DNA from: an uncultured Clostridia bacterium
Lineage (GTDB): Bacteria > Bacillota > Clostridia > Lachnospirales > Anaerotignaceae
Length of the DNA: 64,000 nt
NCBI GenBank assembly: GCA_944384265.1
Contig: CALWSR010000011.1
Coordinates: forward strand, 19,592-83,591
Direction of reading: 5' to 3'
In this document: in pieces, positions 29,833 to 40,153 of the stretch
How positions within the stretch are numbered: position 1 is the first letter of the stretch
Layout of the letters: every line of letters starts with the position of its first letter
Notes under the pieces: model-generated
The model's database searches: none
What the model saw: the letters and a program-made list of their open reading frames with translations, nothing else
What the model was told of the DNA's origin: nothing
Made by a program: the position numbers and the translations under genes

Positions 29833-30765
29833 TTAAATTCCTTCCAAAACACGCAGCTTTGCGCTTCTGGAGCGATGGTTCTGCTCCAGCTCCTCCTGGG
29901 AAGGTAATATGGGTTTTTTGGTAATCACTTTTGCCCTTGGTTTGTTTTCACAAATGCACACAGGAAACTCCTTTGGACAAGTACAGGGATTTTCCTGCAA
30001 ACGAAAAGCATTTTTTACAATACGGTCCTCCAAGGAATGAAATGTAATAATACAAAGCCTGCCCTTTGGCTTTAAAAATTCCGTAGATTCCGTAATGGCC
30101 TTTTCCAGCATGGCCAGCTCTTGGTTGACTTCAATGCGAATTGCCTGAAAAGTTCTTTTGGCAGGATGAGGCCCCTCTTTTCTTGCCCCCTTTGGCACCG
30201 CCCTTTTGATGCAGTCCACCAACTGACCTGTGGTTTGAATAGGCTTTTGCTTTCTTTGCTCCACAATAAATTTTGCGATTCTTTTTGCCCAACGCTCCTC
30301 GCCGTATTCAAATATGATTTTGTTTAATTTTTCTTCGCTGTATGTGTTTATTACATCATAGGCAGAAAAATCACGGGTATCATCCATTCTCATATCCAGC
30401 GGCGCATCCTGCTGGTAGGAAAATCCCCTTTGGCTTTCATCCAGCTGATGGGAGGAAACGCCAATATCCAGCAAAATCCCATCCACCTGATTTATGTGTA
30501 AGGATTGTAATATAGATTTCATATTTCCAAAATTATCATGAACAAATGTTATTTTTTGCAAATGGTTTTGTAATGTTTTTTTTGCCGCCTCATGGGCGTG
30601 CAAATCTTGGTCTATGGCAATGAGCCTGCCTGTTGTCAGCCTTTGGCAAATGGCCAGGCTGTGACCGCCTCCGCCCATTGTGCCATCTACATAAATGCCG
30701 TCTTGTTTTATATGCAGATTTTCAATGCATTCCTTTAACAGCACCGACACATGATGAAATTCCAT
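29833..30765 (-). CDS. rsmH: 16S rRNA (cytosine-1402 N4) methyltransferase
   Basis: 310-residue S-adenosylmethionine-dependent methyltransferase (MraW/RsmH) acting on C1402 in the ribosomal decoding centre. The N-terminus [14 protein letters not shown], the AdoMet motif [12 protein letters not shown], then [20 protein letters not shown] and [13 protein letters not shown] are diagnostic. The ATG at 30765 with AGGAG 8 nt upstream is chosen over a GTG three codons earlier. It follows mraZ by 11 bp. Confidence 0.95.
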   Translation of the reverse strand: MEFHHVSVLLKECIENLHIKQDGIYVDGTMGGGGHSLAICQRLTTGRLIAIDQDLHAHEAAKKTLQNHLQKITFVHDNFGNMKSILQSLHINQVDGILLDIGVSSHQLDESQRGFSYQQDAPLDMRMDDTRDFSAYDVINTYSEEKLNKIIFEYGEERWAKRIAKFIVEQRKQKPIQTTGQLVDCIKRAVPKGARKEGPHPAKRTFQAIRIEVNQELAMLEKAITESTEFLKPKGRLCIITFHSLEDRIVKNAFRLQENPCTCPKEFPVCICENKPRAKVITKKPILPSQEELEQNHRSRSAKLRVLEGI

Positions 30766-30776
30766 GGTTTTCACTC

Positions 30777-31208
30777 CTAAATGCCTATATTTTCCATTTT
30801 AAAAGCAAGGTCGTTGCTGATAAAATTCTCTTCTTCGTTATATGCCCTCCAGCTTTGCTTATCCCATATTTCCACTCGGTTATTGACGCCAATGGATACA
30901 ATTTCTTTTTTTAAATGGGCATATTCTCTTAAATTGATGGGCAATATGATTCTGCACTGGTTGTCCAAATCACATTCCACAGCACCGGAAAAGAAAAAAC
31001 GTACAAATTTTCTGGCGTCTGTGCTTGTAAGGGGAAGCCGGCTGAGTTTTTGCTCAAAAGCCTTCCATTCGCTTTGCGGATAAGCAAACAAGCAATTATC
31101 CAATCCCTTTGTCACAACAAAATGTTCTCCCAGTCCTTCCCGAAATTTGGCAGGTACAATCAGCCTTCCTTTTGCATCAATGCTATGCTGATATTCCCCC
31201 ATAAACAT
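30777..31208 (-). CDS. mraZ: MraZ, regulator of the division cluster
   Basis: 143-residue DNA-binding protein of two AbrB-like swapped-hairpin domains ([20 protein letters not shown] and the second half with [19 protein letters not shown]). It is the first gene of the division cluster and represses or modulates that operon in species where it has been studied. Repeats matching MraZ boxes lie just upstream (31243-31275). Confidence 0.96.
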   Translation of the reverse strand: MFMGEYQHSIDAKGRLIVPAKFREGLGEHFVVTKGLDNCLFAYPQSEWKAFEQKLSRLPLTSTDARKFVRFFFSGAVECDLDNQCRIILPINLREYAHLKKEIVSIGVNNRVEIWDKQSWRAYNEEENFISNDLAFKMENIGI

Positions 31209-31242
31209 TTGTCATCACCACACCTTCACCTCAAAAAAGTGC

Positions 31243-31275
31243 TTTCCTCCCCTTTGCTCCACTTTGTACCACTTT
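31243..31275 (-). promoter_or_regulatory. MraZ-type operator
   Basis: Read on the minus strand, AAAGTGG, AAAGTGG and AAAGGGG occur at exact 10-bp spacing (starts at 31275, 31265 and 31255), with a partial fourth AAAGC. This matches the direct-repeat boxes known to bind MraZ (AAAGTG-type units). They lie just downstream of the predicted promoter. Confidence 0.8.
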
Positions 31276-31282
31276 TATGTTT

Positions 31283-31311
31283 ATTGTAATATAAATGTAA
31301 TAAAAACACAA
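31283..31311 (-). promoter_or_regulatory. SigA-type promoter of the division cluster
   Basis: On the minus strand, TTGTGT (31311-31306), a 17-bp spacer and TACAAT (31288-31283). Transcription would start within or next to the MraZ boxes. Confidence 0.6.
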
Positions 31312-32035
31312 GAGGAAAAGCCAGAAACCATTCTTTTTTTTACTGTATTTTTTGTTTTTTCTCTATACCCATATAAAAAGGCTTCTTTTATTTTACCCCG
31401 TATATATGGAATTTCTCTGTTAAAATAGGATTTTTTCCCCATGCTGAAATATGATAAAAAAGCCATGTCATATACACAGATTATTTCTTAAAAATTTTCT
31501 GCATTTCTTAACATTTTATTAAAAAATTAGATATGGTTTTATCAAAAACCCCTTTTTATAATATTTTTTTGTATTATTTTTTATGGTATTGCTTTTATGT
31601 TCATTTCCTTTTCATTTTGCAAAATACAAAGCAGTCGGACAGTCTATGAAATATATATCTGTGCCGTTCTTCCAGCGGTTTGCCATATAGGGGCAGGCTC
31701 TTTTTTTGCCAAAGGATTTTCTCTTGCTTGCTGCCCTTATGATATTTCATTGCCCCCCAGCGGATATGCTTTTTATGGATTTTCCCTATCCTTCTCTATG
31801 CTTTTCTGGTGTATCTGCATAATAACATTTACACCAAAATACATTGCCTTACGAAACCATTTCTGTCACAAAACATATCCTCTTTCTCTCCAATTTTCCA
31901 CAAAAATTAATATGCTTATTTTACTGCTAACCTCCAACCGCCTTTTCATTCCATTTTTTCAGCTGACAAACCACAATTTTATTATCACCAAAAAGTATTT
32001 TTACTTCTGCCTCAGCCCCAAATAGCTTACCCATA
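31312..32035. other. AT-rich spacer without a supported gene
   Basis: About 0.7 kb between the division cluster promoter and the lgt terminator. The open frames (for example 31597-32025) have no ribosome binding site or recognisable domain. Confidence 0.5.
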
Positions 32036-32065
32036 CAAAAAAAGATTGCTGATTTCAGCAATCTT
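32036..32065 (-). terminator. Intrinsic terminator, minus strand
   Basis: The perfect 10-bp stem AAGATTGCTG/CAGCAATCTT with a 4-nt loop is followed on the minus strand by a run of seven T. It is about 170 bp past the lgt stop. Confidence 0.85.
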
Positions 32066-32235
32066 AAAAGAAATTTTGATACCCTTTCCATATTTCAAAA
32101 GCACTTTTAAAATGAAAAATTTTGTAAATATCCTCTGTATTTTCTCCAAACAAAGCAGCAGGCCTTTTCTTGTTTTCATTTGTATCCGAGGCTGTTTTCT
32201 TGCATTTCATCATTTTATTTCTATTTTCATACTGC

Positions 32236-33093
32236 CTATGTCAAATCTCTTTGTTTTTTATTTCCATACCACAGCCACACAACTGCTGCTATCACCAACA
32301 CAACAGAAAATAACTGGGATACAGCAAAGCTTCCTATCATCAGCTGGTCTGTTCTGAGTCCTTCAATCCATGCCCTGCCACAGGCATATCCTAAAATGTA
32401 ATAGCCAAATATTTGTCCATGAAATTTTTTTCTTTTTCTCAGTGCCAAAAGAAGTAGGAATATGGCTAAATTCCACAATGATTCATATAAAAATGTAGGA
32501 TGTACCTGTATATATTCTGTACCATTGATGGTTATGCTATGCTCCAATACGGAAGGAGCCGCATTGTGTACCTGCTCTTTTAAATATCTCATGGCAAAAA
32601 GATTGTCTGTATAGCCGCCAAATGCCTCTCGATTAAAAAAATTGCCCCATCTGCCAATGATTTGCCCCAAAAGCAGGCTTGGAGCCGCCGTATCTGCTAC
32701 CAGCCAAAAATTCAAATGCTTTTTTTTGGTATAAACAAGCACAATCAACACACCGGCAATGATGCCCCCATATATGGCAAGGCCTCCTTCTCTTAATGCA
32801 AATATTTTTAAAATATTGTCTGCATACAATTCCCATGAAAATATCACATAATATAGTCTTGCTCCGATTACGGCAAATATCACGCCAAACAATGCAATGT
32901 CTACATAGTTTTCCGGATTTTGTCCTGTTGTTTTTGCTTGCTTTATGGCAAATGCCAGTGCCAAAAGCACCCCCGCTGCAATAATAATGCCATACCAATA
33001 AACATCCTGACCAAAAATTTGAAATGCCACTCGGCTTAAATGGTCTATTTTAATGCCCAAATGCGGAAACCAAATTTCAGGCATATTCCCCAT
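32236..33093 (-). CDS. lgt: Prolipoprotein diacylglyceryl transferase
   Basis: 285-residue membrane enzyme that transfers diacylglycerol from phosphatidylglycerol to the lipobox cysteine of prolipoproteins. The signature GRWGNFFNREAFGG (about residue 145) and HPTFLYESLWN are present, with REGGLAIYGG and about seven membrane segments. GAAAGGAG precedes the ATG. It appears to be a single-gene transcript ending at the hairpin at 32036-32065. Confidence 0.96.
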   Translation of the reverse strand: MGNMPEIWFPHLGIKIDHLSRVAFQIFGQDVYWYGIIIAAGVLLALAFAIKQAKTTGQNPENYVDIALFGVIFAVIGARLYYVIFSWELYADNILKIFALREGGLAIYGGIIAGVLIVLVYTKKKHLNFWLVADTAAPSLLLGQIIGRWGNFFNREAFGGYTDNLFAMRYLKEQVHNAAPSVLEHSITINGTEYIQVHPTFLYESLWNLAIFLLLLALRKRKKFHGQIFGYYILGYACGRAWIEGLRTDQLMIGSFAVSQLFSVVLVIAAVVWLWYGNKKQRDLT

Positions 33094-33962
33094 ACAAATT
33101 CTCCTTTCTTATTCTGGAATTTTGCTGCATTGATAGAAAATGAAAGCTGCAAAACATTCCTTTTTCAATCAAAACAAGCCCTTTGTATTCTCACTTTATC
33201 AAAATCAAAGCAAGAGAATTTTTCAGCAGAAGCTGCCATTTTTTTAAAGCCCTTAGATTTTTGCCTTTTTTAGCCGCTTCAAAAGAAGCTAACATCCATA
33301 CAGCCCTTATGGCCGTATTTCATTGCTTACAATATCATTTTTCATAGGAACTAAAACAGTCCCCTTATGGAATTGTATTGTTTAAAAAATAAAGTGCAGA
33401 AAGGTATTGCTTTATTCCATTTTTAAAGCCATACACAATGACAGCCCTTCCCTTTCAAAATTGGGAAAATACAAATATATAAAAAAGAAATCTGCAAAGC
33501 TTTATGCTCATCATCCCAAATTATTTTTTACAAAATTTTACTTCTGTTATAAAATATAGAAATATTGTTTTGTCAATCAAAGCCCATTTCATACTATTTT
33601 TATTGTCCAAAGCATATTGGAAGCATAATAAAAAATACCTTTTTTCACATTTATAAAAGCACTGCAAAAAGCTGCTGTCTGAAAATTTTTATATTCCATT
33701 ATGGAAATTGTTTTATCATATTTCTATGATTTTTAGCTGTGATGACATTGTTTTTTATGAATCCACTGATTTTTTAGAGCAGCACAGCAAATCATGATGA
33801 TTTATATTTTATTAGAAAATATGTCAGCATTGTGCAAAGCTGTTTTGAAAACTATTTTTATATGGCTGTTTTGACAGCACCATGCCTATGAAAATGATAA
33901 AAATAACAGCCATACACTCTGCTGCAACAGAAAAAAATACGCTCTCAACAGATTTTCCATTT
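33094..33962. other. AT-rich spacer, possible degenerate element
   Basis: About 0.87 kb with no supported gene. The string ATATCATTTTTCATAGGAAC at about 33329-33348 resembles the right end of the miniature elements. A poor left end may lie near 33111, so a decayed copy upstream of lgt is possible but weak. Confidence 0.4.
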
Positions 33963-35228
33963 CTATTTTACAACGGAAATTGCCATTGCATTTTCTGAAA
34001 AATCCTTTTGAAATACTCTTTGCACCTCTTCTTTTTTAATGCTTTGCAAAATGTGAAAACCATCAAACAAATCTCTGTTTTTCATGGCAAGCTCTAATTG
34101 CCCCATACAAATGGCATAAATAGAATTAAAGCTTCTTATCATTCTGCCAATTTGTTTCTTTTTTGCTCTTTCAAACACCTCTTCACAAATACCTTGCTTT
34201 TGTATTTGTTCTATTTCCTCCAAAAGCAGCTGAGCAGTTTTTTGGGGCTGCGGTCCTGCTGCTGAAAATGCCGTAAATGCATAGCCTTCTCCCGAAAAAA
34301 ACTCACAGCCCAAAGGCTCCTGTATCCATTGCTTTTCATAGGCCTTTTCAAAAAAAGAGGAGCTTTCTCCTGCCAAAATATCCAATGCCATGCGCAAAAG
34401 ATACATTTGCTTTATCCCCTTAATATCCTCCTGGGGTTTTTGTTTAAAACCGATTTGAAAAATGGGCTTCATCAATGACATATCTGTTTTCGTATATGCT
34501 TTGACCACTGCCTCCGGTTCCTTTTCAAACAAAGAAACGGCTCTGTGTCCATTTGTAGGCTTCATTATATTTTCTGCCAATTCCAGCACCCTTTCACTGT
34601 CTATCTCTCCGGCGCACACCAAAAAAAAGTTCTCAGGAGTATAATATGCCTCATAGCTTTTTTGCAGTATTTCTGCACTGATTTGTTGTATAGATTCTGT
34701 TGTGCCTGCAATGGGATTTTTTACAGTGTGATTGTGATACAAATTTTTCAGCAAATCAAAAAATACAATCCAGCCAGGGTCATCATCATACATTGTAATC
34801 TCGCTGGCAATAATCTTTTTTTCCCGTTCTGTTGCTTGCTGTGTAAAATGGGGATGCTGTACAAATGAAAGCAGTAATTTCAAATTTTCATAAAAATTTT
34901 CTTGGCAGGAAAAATAATATGCCGTTTTTTGAAAATCTGTAAAAGCATTGGCAGATGCCCCCTGCTTTGAAAATTTTGTAAAAGCATCTCCCCAAGATTG
35001 TTCAAAAAGCTTATGCTCTATAAAATGGGCAGTACCCAATGGCATACAATGCTTTTCTTCCTCTGTGGGCCTGCGATATGCAATGTCATTGGAGCCAAAC
35101 CTTGTAAAAAGCACCGCCATTTTTTCTCCATAGCCATCTTTTGGAATTATATAACATTTCATACCGGATGACAACTTTTTTGTAACAATTTTATCACCGA
35201 TGATATTGTTCTCTTTTCTCATTTCCAT
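33963..35228 (-). CDS. M16 family zinc peptidase, YmfH-like
   Basis: 421-residue pitrilysin-family protein with the inverted zinc motif HFIEH (about residue 70) and the downstream Glu within EREKKIIASEI, so it should be an active metallopeptidase. It is paired with a catalytically deficient M16 homologue (35244-36485), the arrangement of ymfF-ymfH in Bacillus, where the two form a heterodimer-like pair of unknown substrate. The genes are 15 bp apart. GAGGG precedes the start. Confidence 0.9.
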   Translation of the reverse strand: MEMRKENNIIGDKIVTKKLSSGMKCYIIPKDGYGEKMAVLFTRFGSNDIAYRRPTEEEKHCMPLGTAHFIEHKLFEQSWGDAFTKFSKQGASANAFTDFQKTAYYFSCQENFYENLKLLLSFVQHPHFTQQATEREKKIIASEITMYDDDPGWIVFFDLLKNLYHNHTVKNPIAGTTESIQQISAEILQKSYEAYYTPENFFLVCAGEIDSERVLELAENIMKPTNGHRAVSLFEKEPEAVVKAYTKTDMSLMKPIFQIGFKQKPQEDIKGIKQMYLLRMALDILAGESSSFFEKAYEKQWIQEPLGCEFFSGEGYAFTAFSAAGPQPQKTAQLLLEEIEQIQKQGICEEVFERAKKKQIGRMIRSFNSIYAICMGQLELAMKNRDLFDGFHILQSIKKEEVQRVFQKDFSENAMAISVVK

Positions 35229-35243
35229 CTCTTTTCCCTCTTT

Positions 35244-36485
35244 TCATTGTAAAAAATAAATGGTATCCAAAAAAATGCCCTGTGCGCATTTTTGCACCGC
35301 TTCTGCTGTTACCGCTTTGATTTCTGCTGCAAACTGTGATATGGTTCTGTTTGTTTTCAGCACTCTTTCATTCCATGCAAAATCCATCAATGCCGTTTGG
35401 CTGTCCTTCATGGCTTCATAATACCGCAGCATATTTTCCTTTGCCTCCTCCAATGGCTCTGCCTTTGGCTTTTTTTGCTGCAATGCTTCCAACGCTTTTT
35501 GTATGATTGCAACAGCTTTTTCATAATCCTGCTTTTGTATGCCGGCTTTTACCATCAATATAGGCTGCAAGCGGAACAAAAAGGAACTGATGTCATAGCA
35601 GGCGCCTTCTTTTTCTCTCACCTGCTGAAACAGCAAAGAAGCAGGACTTCCTCCAAAAAGCTCGTTCAAAACAAGCAGTGCGGCATATTCCCTGCTTTCC
35701 GGCTGTGTTTTTGTACGAAATCCCAGCACAATACGGCTTTGGGCAATGTGCAGTGTTTCTTTGATTTCCTGCACCTTCTGAAAGGACCTTTTCTCTTTTT
35801 TATCTGCCTTAAAAAGAGTATCCTTTTGAAATGGCATTCTTTTTGCAAAATCCAGCATAGCCTCTTTTTGTGCCTTTTCTCCTGTCAAAAAAATTTCTGC
35901 CGGTATATGTGCAATCATATTTTGATAATACTCAAACAATGTTATTTCATCAATTTGCTTCAAATCCTCTATATATCCATCTGCAAAAATACCAAATGCC
36001 TCTTCCTTGCACATTTCCTCCAAACAGCGCAGCTTGGCATATTCTTTTTTATCATCCTGTCTGCTTTTTATTTTTTCCTCCAAAATACCTTTTTCTCTTT
36101 CCACTATTTTTTTGGGAAAGCCCTTTCCCTCCTGTATTGGTGCAAAAATCATATTTTGCAAAAAAACAAAGCACTCTTCCATCAATTCCCTTTTATATTT
36201 TACAAATTCCAAATAAAAAAATAATACCTGTTCTTCTCCTTTTTTGATAATAGATATATCAAAAACACTGCCAAACATATCATCATTTTTTTGGCTGACA
36301 GCTCTTCTGGAAGGATAGCTTTGACAGCCGTTTTTTAACACCTCTGCCAAAAGTGCTGTTTTGGTGGCATTTTCCTTTGTCAAAGGCACACGAAAGCCAA
36401 TGCTTATGATGTTGGTTTTAAACTGCTTTGCCTCCAAAAAATGGATATATTTTTGGTCATTTTTTTCTTTTTCCATTGTTATCAT
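35244..36485 (-). CDS. M16 family homologue lacking the zinc motif, YmfF-like
   Basis: 413-residue M16-fold protein. The HxxEH motif is absent at the expected place (around TKTALLAEVLKNGC), so it is probably the non-catalytic partner of the YmfH-like protein encoded downstream. The C-terminal half retains the substrate-binding signature FQQVREKEGACYDISSF. GAGGTG lies 8 nt before the ATG at 36485. It is expected to be cytoplasmic, with no signal peptide. Confidence 0.87.
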   Translation of the reverse strand: MITMEKEKNDQKYIHFLEAKQFKTNIISIGFRVPLTKENATKTALLAEVLKNGCQSYPSRRAVSQKNDDMFGSVFDISIIKKGEEQVLFFYLEFVKYKRELMEECFVFLQNMIFAPIQEGKGFPKKIVEREKGILEEKIKSRQDDKKEYAKLRCLEEMCKEEAFGIFADGYIEDLKQIDEITLFEYYQNMIAHIPAEIFLTGEKAQKEAMLDFAKRMPFQKDTLFKADKKEKRSFQKVQEIKETLHIAQSRIVLGFRTKTQPESREYAALLVLNELFGGSPASLLFQQVREKEGACYDISSFLFRLQPILMVKAGIQKQDYEKAVAIIQKALEALQQKKPKAEPLEEAKENMLRYYEAMKDSQTALMDFAWNERVLKTNRTISQFAAEIKAVTAEAVQKCAQGIFLDTIYFLQ

Positions 36486-36556
36486 GCTTTTTTCACCTCA
36501 ATGTTGTATAATGGTTTATTCTTTCCCATTTTGGGACAAAAAATCCAATAGAAAAA

Positions 36557-36580
36557 GACTTGGATTTTTTTATCCAAGTC
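36557..36580 (-). terminator. Intrinsic terminator after addB
   Basis: GACTTGGAT pairs with ATCCAAGTC around a 6-nt A/T loop. On the minus strand the hairpin is followed by CTTTTTC. It lies about 140 bp downstream of the addB stop and before the M16 genes. Confidence 0.75.
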
Positions 36581-36720
36581 AAGCCAAATCTGAGGGTATC
36601 AAAAGGCATCAAAAAATATAAAAGCTTTTTTATAAAAATAAATGGCCTACCAAGCATTTCAAAAAACATTTTATTTTGCAGCTCTTTTGCTGCCGGAAAA
36701 CTATCTTTTATGCCATTTCT

Positions 36721-39700
36721 TTATTCCTTTTCTTCTTTTGAAAGCATTTCCCAAAATGCTTTTCTTTTTATAGGCTGTATCAAACGATACTGGCTTTCCA
36801 GCGAAGCTGTATCAAAGCGGCATATACTGTGATAAACACAGTAATCGCAATAGGATTGTTCTTTTTTACGATAAGGATACGGCCCAATTTCTCCGCTTAA
36901 CAAAGCCTCTCCTGCTTGCTTTGCTTTTTGTTTTGCAAATGCCATCAGCCTTTTATAATTTTCTTCACTGGCCACTTGGGCCGTTTCTTTTAAAATACCA
37001 TTTGATTTCACAGAAACAGGTATAATGGCAGAGGAGGTGTTTTCTGACAAAACACCCTCCTGCTCACTTTCAAAAATGTGGTCCAGTCCCTGTATCACCT
37101 CCACATTATCCAGCACCAATCCCGACATTCTCAGCTCCCGAAACAATGCTCCATAGATTTCCTCTGCCGACATTTCCTTTTTGATGTGAATGGAAGGGTC
37201 CTGCATTCTAAAATAAAACACTGCTCCAGGCTTCACTATGGCCTCTTGTTCGTTGCTGTTTTCTAAAAAAGCATCCAAATAAATCAAAAGCTGCAGCTGC
37301 AATCCATAAAAAATGTCTGTATAGTCAAATTCCTTGCTGCCTGATTTATAATCAATGATTTTCACATATCTTTTGCCTGCTTTGTCCAAAATATCCACTC
37401 TGTCTATTTTTCCGTTCAAAATCAGCTTTTCCCCTTCCTCCAGCTCTATTACAATAGGCGGAAGAGCCTGCTGCAAGCCAAATCCGATTTCTGCACCATA
37501 TGCTTTAAAATCCCCCATTTGCATATGCTGTGCCAATGTCCATGCAGCCCTTTTGGAGATTCGTTTTAATCTTTGCAGCAAATAACGGTTTCCTGCCGTA
37601 TCAAATAATATTTGATTGCTCAATTTTGGGGCTGTTTCCTCCACTGCTTTTTCTATGATTTCATCGGACTGCTGCTGATTTAATTTTTTCCAGTCTATAT
37701 TTTGATTGGATAATTCTGTTGAAAAATATTCCATCACTTCATGAAACAATATGCCTAAATCGGGGATTTGTAGTTGATAAAGCTTTCTTTGCTTTGCTTT
37801 TAATCCATATTCTGCAAAAAAAGCAAAGGGACAGGCAGAAAATTTTTCCAGCTTTGAAACACTGCACTGCACTGTTTTTCCATACAATCTGGACACCATT
37901 TTTTTAGAAAGGCCTTCTGCCACTTCTTTTGCAAAAAGCCCCTTTTTCAGCAATGCAATATGCTTTTGCCATGTCAAATCGGTGTTGTAATAGCTGTATG
38001 CATCCTTCCACAAATCCTGCATATCCTCCTGAGGCAAAAAATGCTTTCTCATTTCCTCTCCCAAAAAGTGAATGGCCGTTTTTGCTGTTGCCATATGACA
38101 AAGCTCGTTTTCATACACTCTTTCCTGCAAATTGGGAAAAAGCTTTTTCAACCTTGCAATCACAGAGGAAGGCCGCATGGGCTTTCCCTCCAAATCTCCT
38201 GCACAGTAGCTGATATAAAGAGCCTCAGAGGGCTTTGTCAATCCCCTGTAAATAAAATACTGCTCCTCAAATGCTTTTCTTTTTCCACCAAAGGCCAGCT
38301 CTGCCCCTTGCTCCAGCAGAGCATTTCTTTCCCCCTCTGAAAAAACACCTCCATATTCTATGGGTGAGGGCAGTATCCCTTCATTTGCCCCCAAAACAAA
38401 AAGCACCTTCACCTCAGGCAAACGGCTTCTTTCAATATCTCCTACAATCACACTGTCCACCGTAGGAGGAATGACGCCCATTTTGCTTTGCTCCAATCCG
38501 GCTTCTATGATTTTGCTAAATTCTACTATGGACATTTTTTCGTTGCCCAAAAGCTCCACACCTTTTTCCAAAAGCTCTGTAAGCATAGACCATATTTGCT
38601 GATGCTCTCTTGCTCTTTCCACACTTTCTGCATTTTCTGCCAGCTCCATTGTTTTTTCAGCAGCCTCAATGGTCTGCAAAAATGCAAAAACACATTTTAT
38701 CCATTCCAAAAGGGTTTGCTTTTTTTTGGATTTTTCATATAATTCTTTCAAAGGCAGTATGGCTTTTTCCCGCAATGTGTTGATATGCTCTTTTTGCTCT
38801 GGGGTTTTGTACTGCATACCATATTCCCATGTGTCTTTGAGCCATTTTTGTCCTTTTATACCATGTGCCAGCACATAATTTTCCAGCTCATCTGTTTCAG
38901 ACTGTGTCAAAAGAGAAAAGCCGGTTTTTAAATAGCGAAACATTCCTTCATAATGAAAATGATATGCTGCCACATCCAATACACTTCTAATCACTTCAAT
39001 CAAAGGGTGGGATATGATTTCTCTTTTGGCATCAATAAAATAAGGTATTTCAAATTCCTCCAATATCCCCTTTAAGCTTTTTTCATATTGGGACAAGCCA
39101 TTTGTTACAATGGCCATTTCTTTATATCGTATGTTTTTCTCCCTAGCCAAAAAAATCATTTCTTCAGCAATTTTTGTCATTTCATCATACTGGTCCTTTG
39201 CACAAATGAGCGTAATGCCCTCTGTGGCCTCTGTACTTTTGCGGTAATAGCGAAAATAATTTTTTTCTAAAAAAAGAAGGGCCTCTTTATTTGTTCTTTG
39301 ATTTTTTTGAAACAATACAGGCTCCTTCATGGGACAATTTTGCTCTGATGCAATTTCCTTCAGTCTTTTTGCTGTCATAAACGGCTCAAAAAAGCCATTG
39401 AACATAGGCACACTTTGTTGATGAAATGTATAATCATCCATGGTTAATGTGACAGTGACATCCTTTGCCAAACGCATCATTTGTCCTATGACGTCATATT
39501 CCTGGGGTGTAAAGCTGTAAAAGCCATCTATCCAAATCTCTGTATCTTTCCACTGCTGTACAGCTTGCAGCTTATTTGCCAGCAAATCCAACACTTCATC
39601 TGCTGAAATATATTCTTTTTTTAAAAATGCTTCATACTCCTCCATAATCAGCTGCAAATCAAACAGCTTATCCTTTATTTTTTGGGACAAATTTTGCTTT

Positions 39701-40128
39701 TTTTCATATTCCTTTATATCCTCTATTGTAAAACGATACTGGAATAATTCTGATATGGTGGCAGAAAGCTGGTCAACAAATCCCTGCTGGTTTAAACTGT
39801 TTTTAAAATAAACCAATTCCTCTTTTTTTTGGTTTAATATTTTCCGCAATGTCATGGACTTTCCAACGTCCCCCAAAAGAGTTGTTTTTTCCAGCCCTCT
39901 TTTTTGAAATACTCTGTAAGCAAGCTTTCTAAAATCCAGCACCTCTGCCTGCAATATACTTTTGCTTTGTGTCTGTTCCATCAATTCCCTATGGGCCTGA
40001 GAAGAATATTGCTCCGGTACCAAAAGCAAAAACCGTCCCTTCTGCTGTTTTTGCTTTTGTCCAATCTCTTCTAGACAGTATTGTGTTTTTCCTGTGCCGG
40101 CACGTCCAATAAGCAGTCTAAAACCCAT
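36721..40128 (-). CDS. addB: AddB subunit of the AddAB helicase-nuclease
   Basis: 1135-residue ATP-dependent helicase/nuclease subunit for double-strand-break end processing. The P-loop IGRAGTGKT is at residue 6, LLVPEQYSSQAHRELM follows, and the C-terminal nuclease core contains IIDYKSGSKEFDY. The four Fe-S cysteines are in FSACPFAFF and CDYCVYHSIC. The ATG at 40128 with AAGGAG upstream gives the family length. The frame stays open 69 codons further upstream, but that extension lies inside a miniature element and is unlikely to be translated. addA, normally adjacent, is not in the window downstream. Confidence 0.94.
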   Translation of the reverse strand: MGFRLLIGRAGTGKTQYCLEEIGQKQKQQKGRFLLLVPEQYSSQAHRELMEQTQSKSILQAEVLDFRKLAYRVFQKRGLEKTTLLGDVGKSMTLRKILNQKKEELVYFKNSLNQQGFVDQLSATISELFQYRFTIEDIKEYEKKQNLSQKIKDKLFDLQLIMEEYEAFLKKEYISADEVLDLLANKLQAVQQWKDTEIWIDGFYSFTPQEYDVIGQMMRLAKDVTVTLTMDDYTFHQQSVPMFNGFFEPFMTAKRLKEIASEQNCPMKEPVLFQKNQRTNKEALLFLEKNYFRYYRKSTEATEGITLICAKDQYDEMTKIAEEMIFLAREKNIRYKEMAIVTNGLSQYEKSLKGILEEFEIPYFIDAKREIISHPLIEVIRSVLDVAAYHFHYEGMFRYLKTGFSLLTQSETDELENYVLAHGIKGQKWLKDTWEYGMQYKTPEQKEHINTLREKAILPLKELYEKSKKKQTLLEWIKCVFAFLQTIEAAEKTMELAENAESVERAREHQQIWSMLTELLEKGVELLGNEKMSIVEFSKIIEAGLEQSKMGVIPPTVDSVIVGDIERSRLPEVKVLFVLGANEGILPSPIEYGGVFSEGERNALLEQGAELAFGGKRKAFEEQYFIYRGLTKPSEALYISYCAGDLEGKPMRPSSVIARLKKLFPNLQERVYENELCHMATAKTAIHFLGEEMRKHFLPQEDMQDLWKDAYSYYNTDLTWQKHIALLKKGLFAKEVAEGLSKKMVSRLYGKTVQCSVSKLEKFSACPFAFFAEYGLKAKQRKLYQLQIPDLGILFHEVMEYFSTELSNQNIDWKKLNQQQSDEIIEKAVEETAPKLSNQILFDTAGNRYLLQRLKRISKRAAWTLAQHMQMGDFKAYGAEIGFGLQQALPPIVIELEEGEKLILNGKIDRVDILDKAGKRYVKIIDYKSGSKEFDYTDIFYGLQLQLLIYLDAFLENSNEQEAIVKPGAVFYFRMQDPSIHIKKEMSAEEIYGALFRELRMSGLVLDNVEVIQGLDHIFESEQEGVLSENTSSAIIPVSVKSNGILKETAQVASEENYKRLMAFAKQKAKQAGEALLSGEIGPYPYRKKEQSYCDYCVYHSICRFDTASLESQYRLIQPIKRKAFWEMLSKEEKE

Positions 40129-40153
40129 AAATAATCTCCTTCTTTCTTTTTTG

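Noticed and set aside
31597..32025. 142-codon plus-strand frame between mraZ and lgt
   Set aside because: No ribosome binding site, no recognisable domain, and composition typical of AT-rich spacer.
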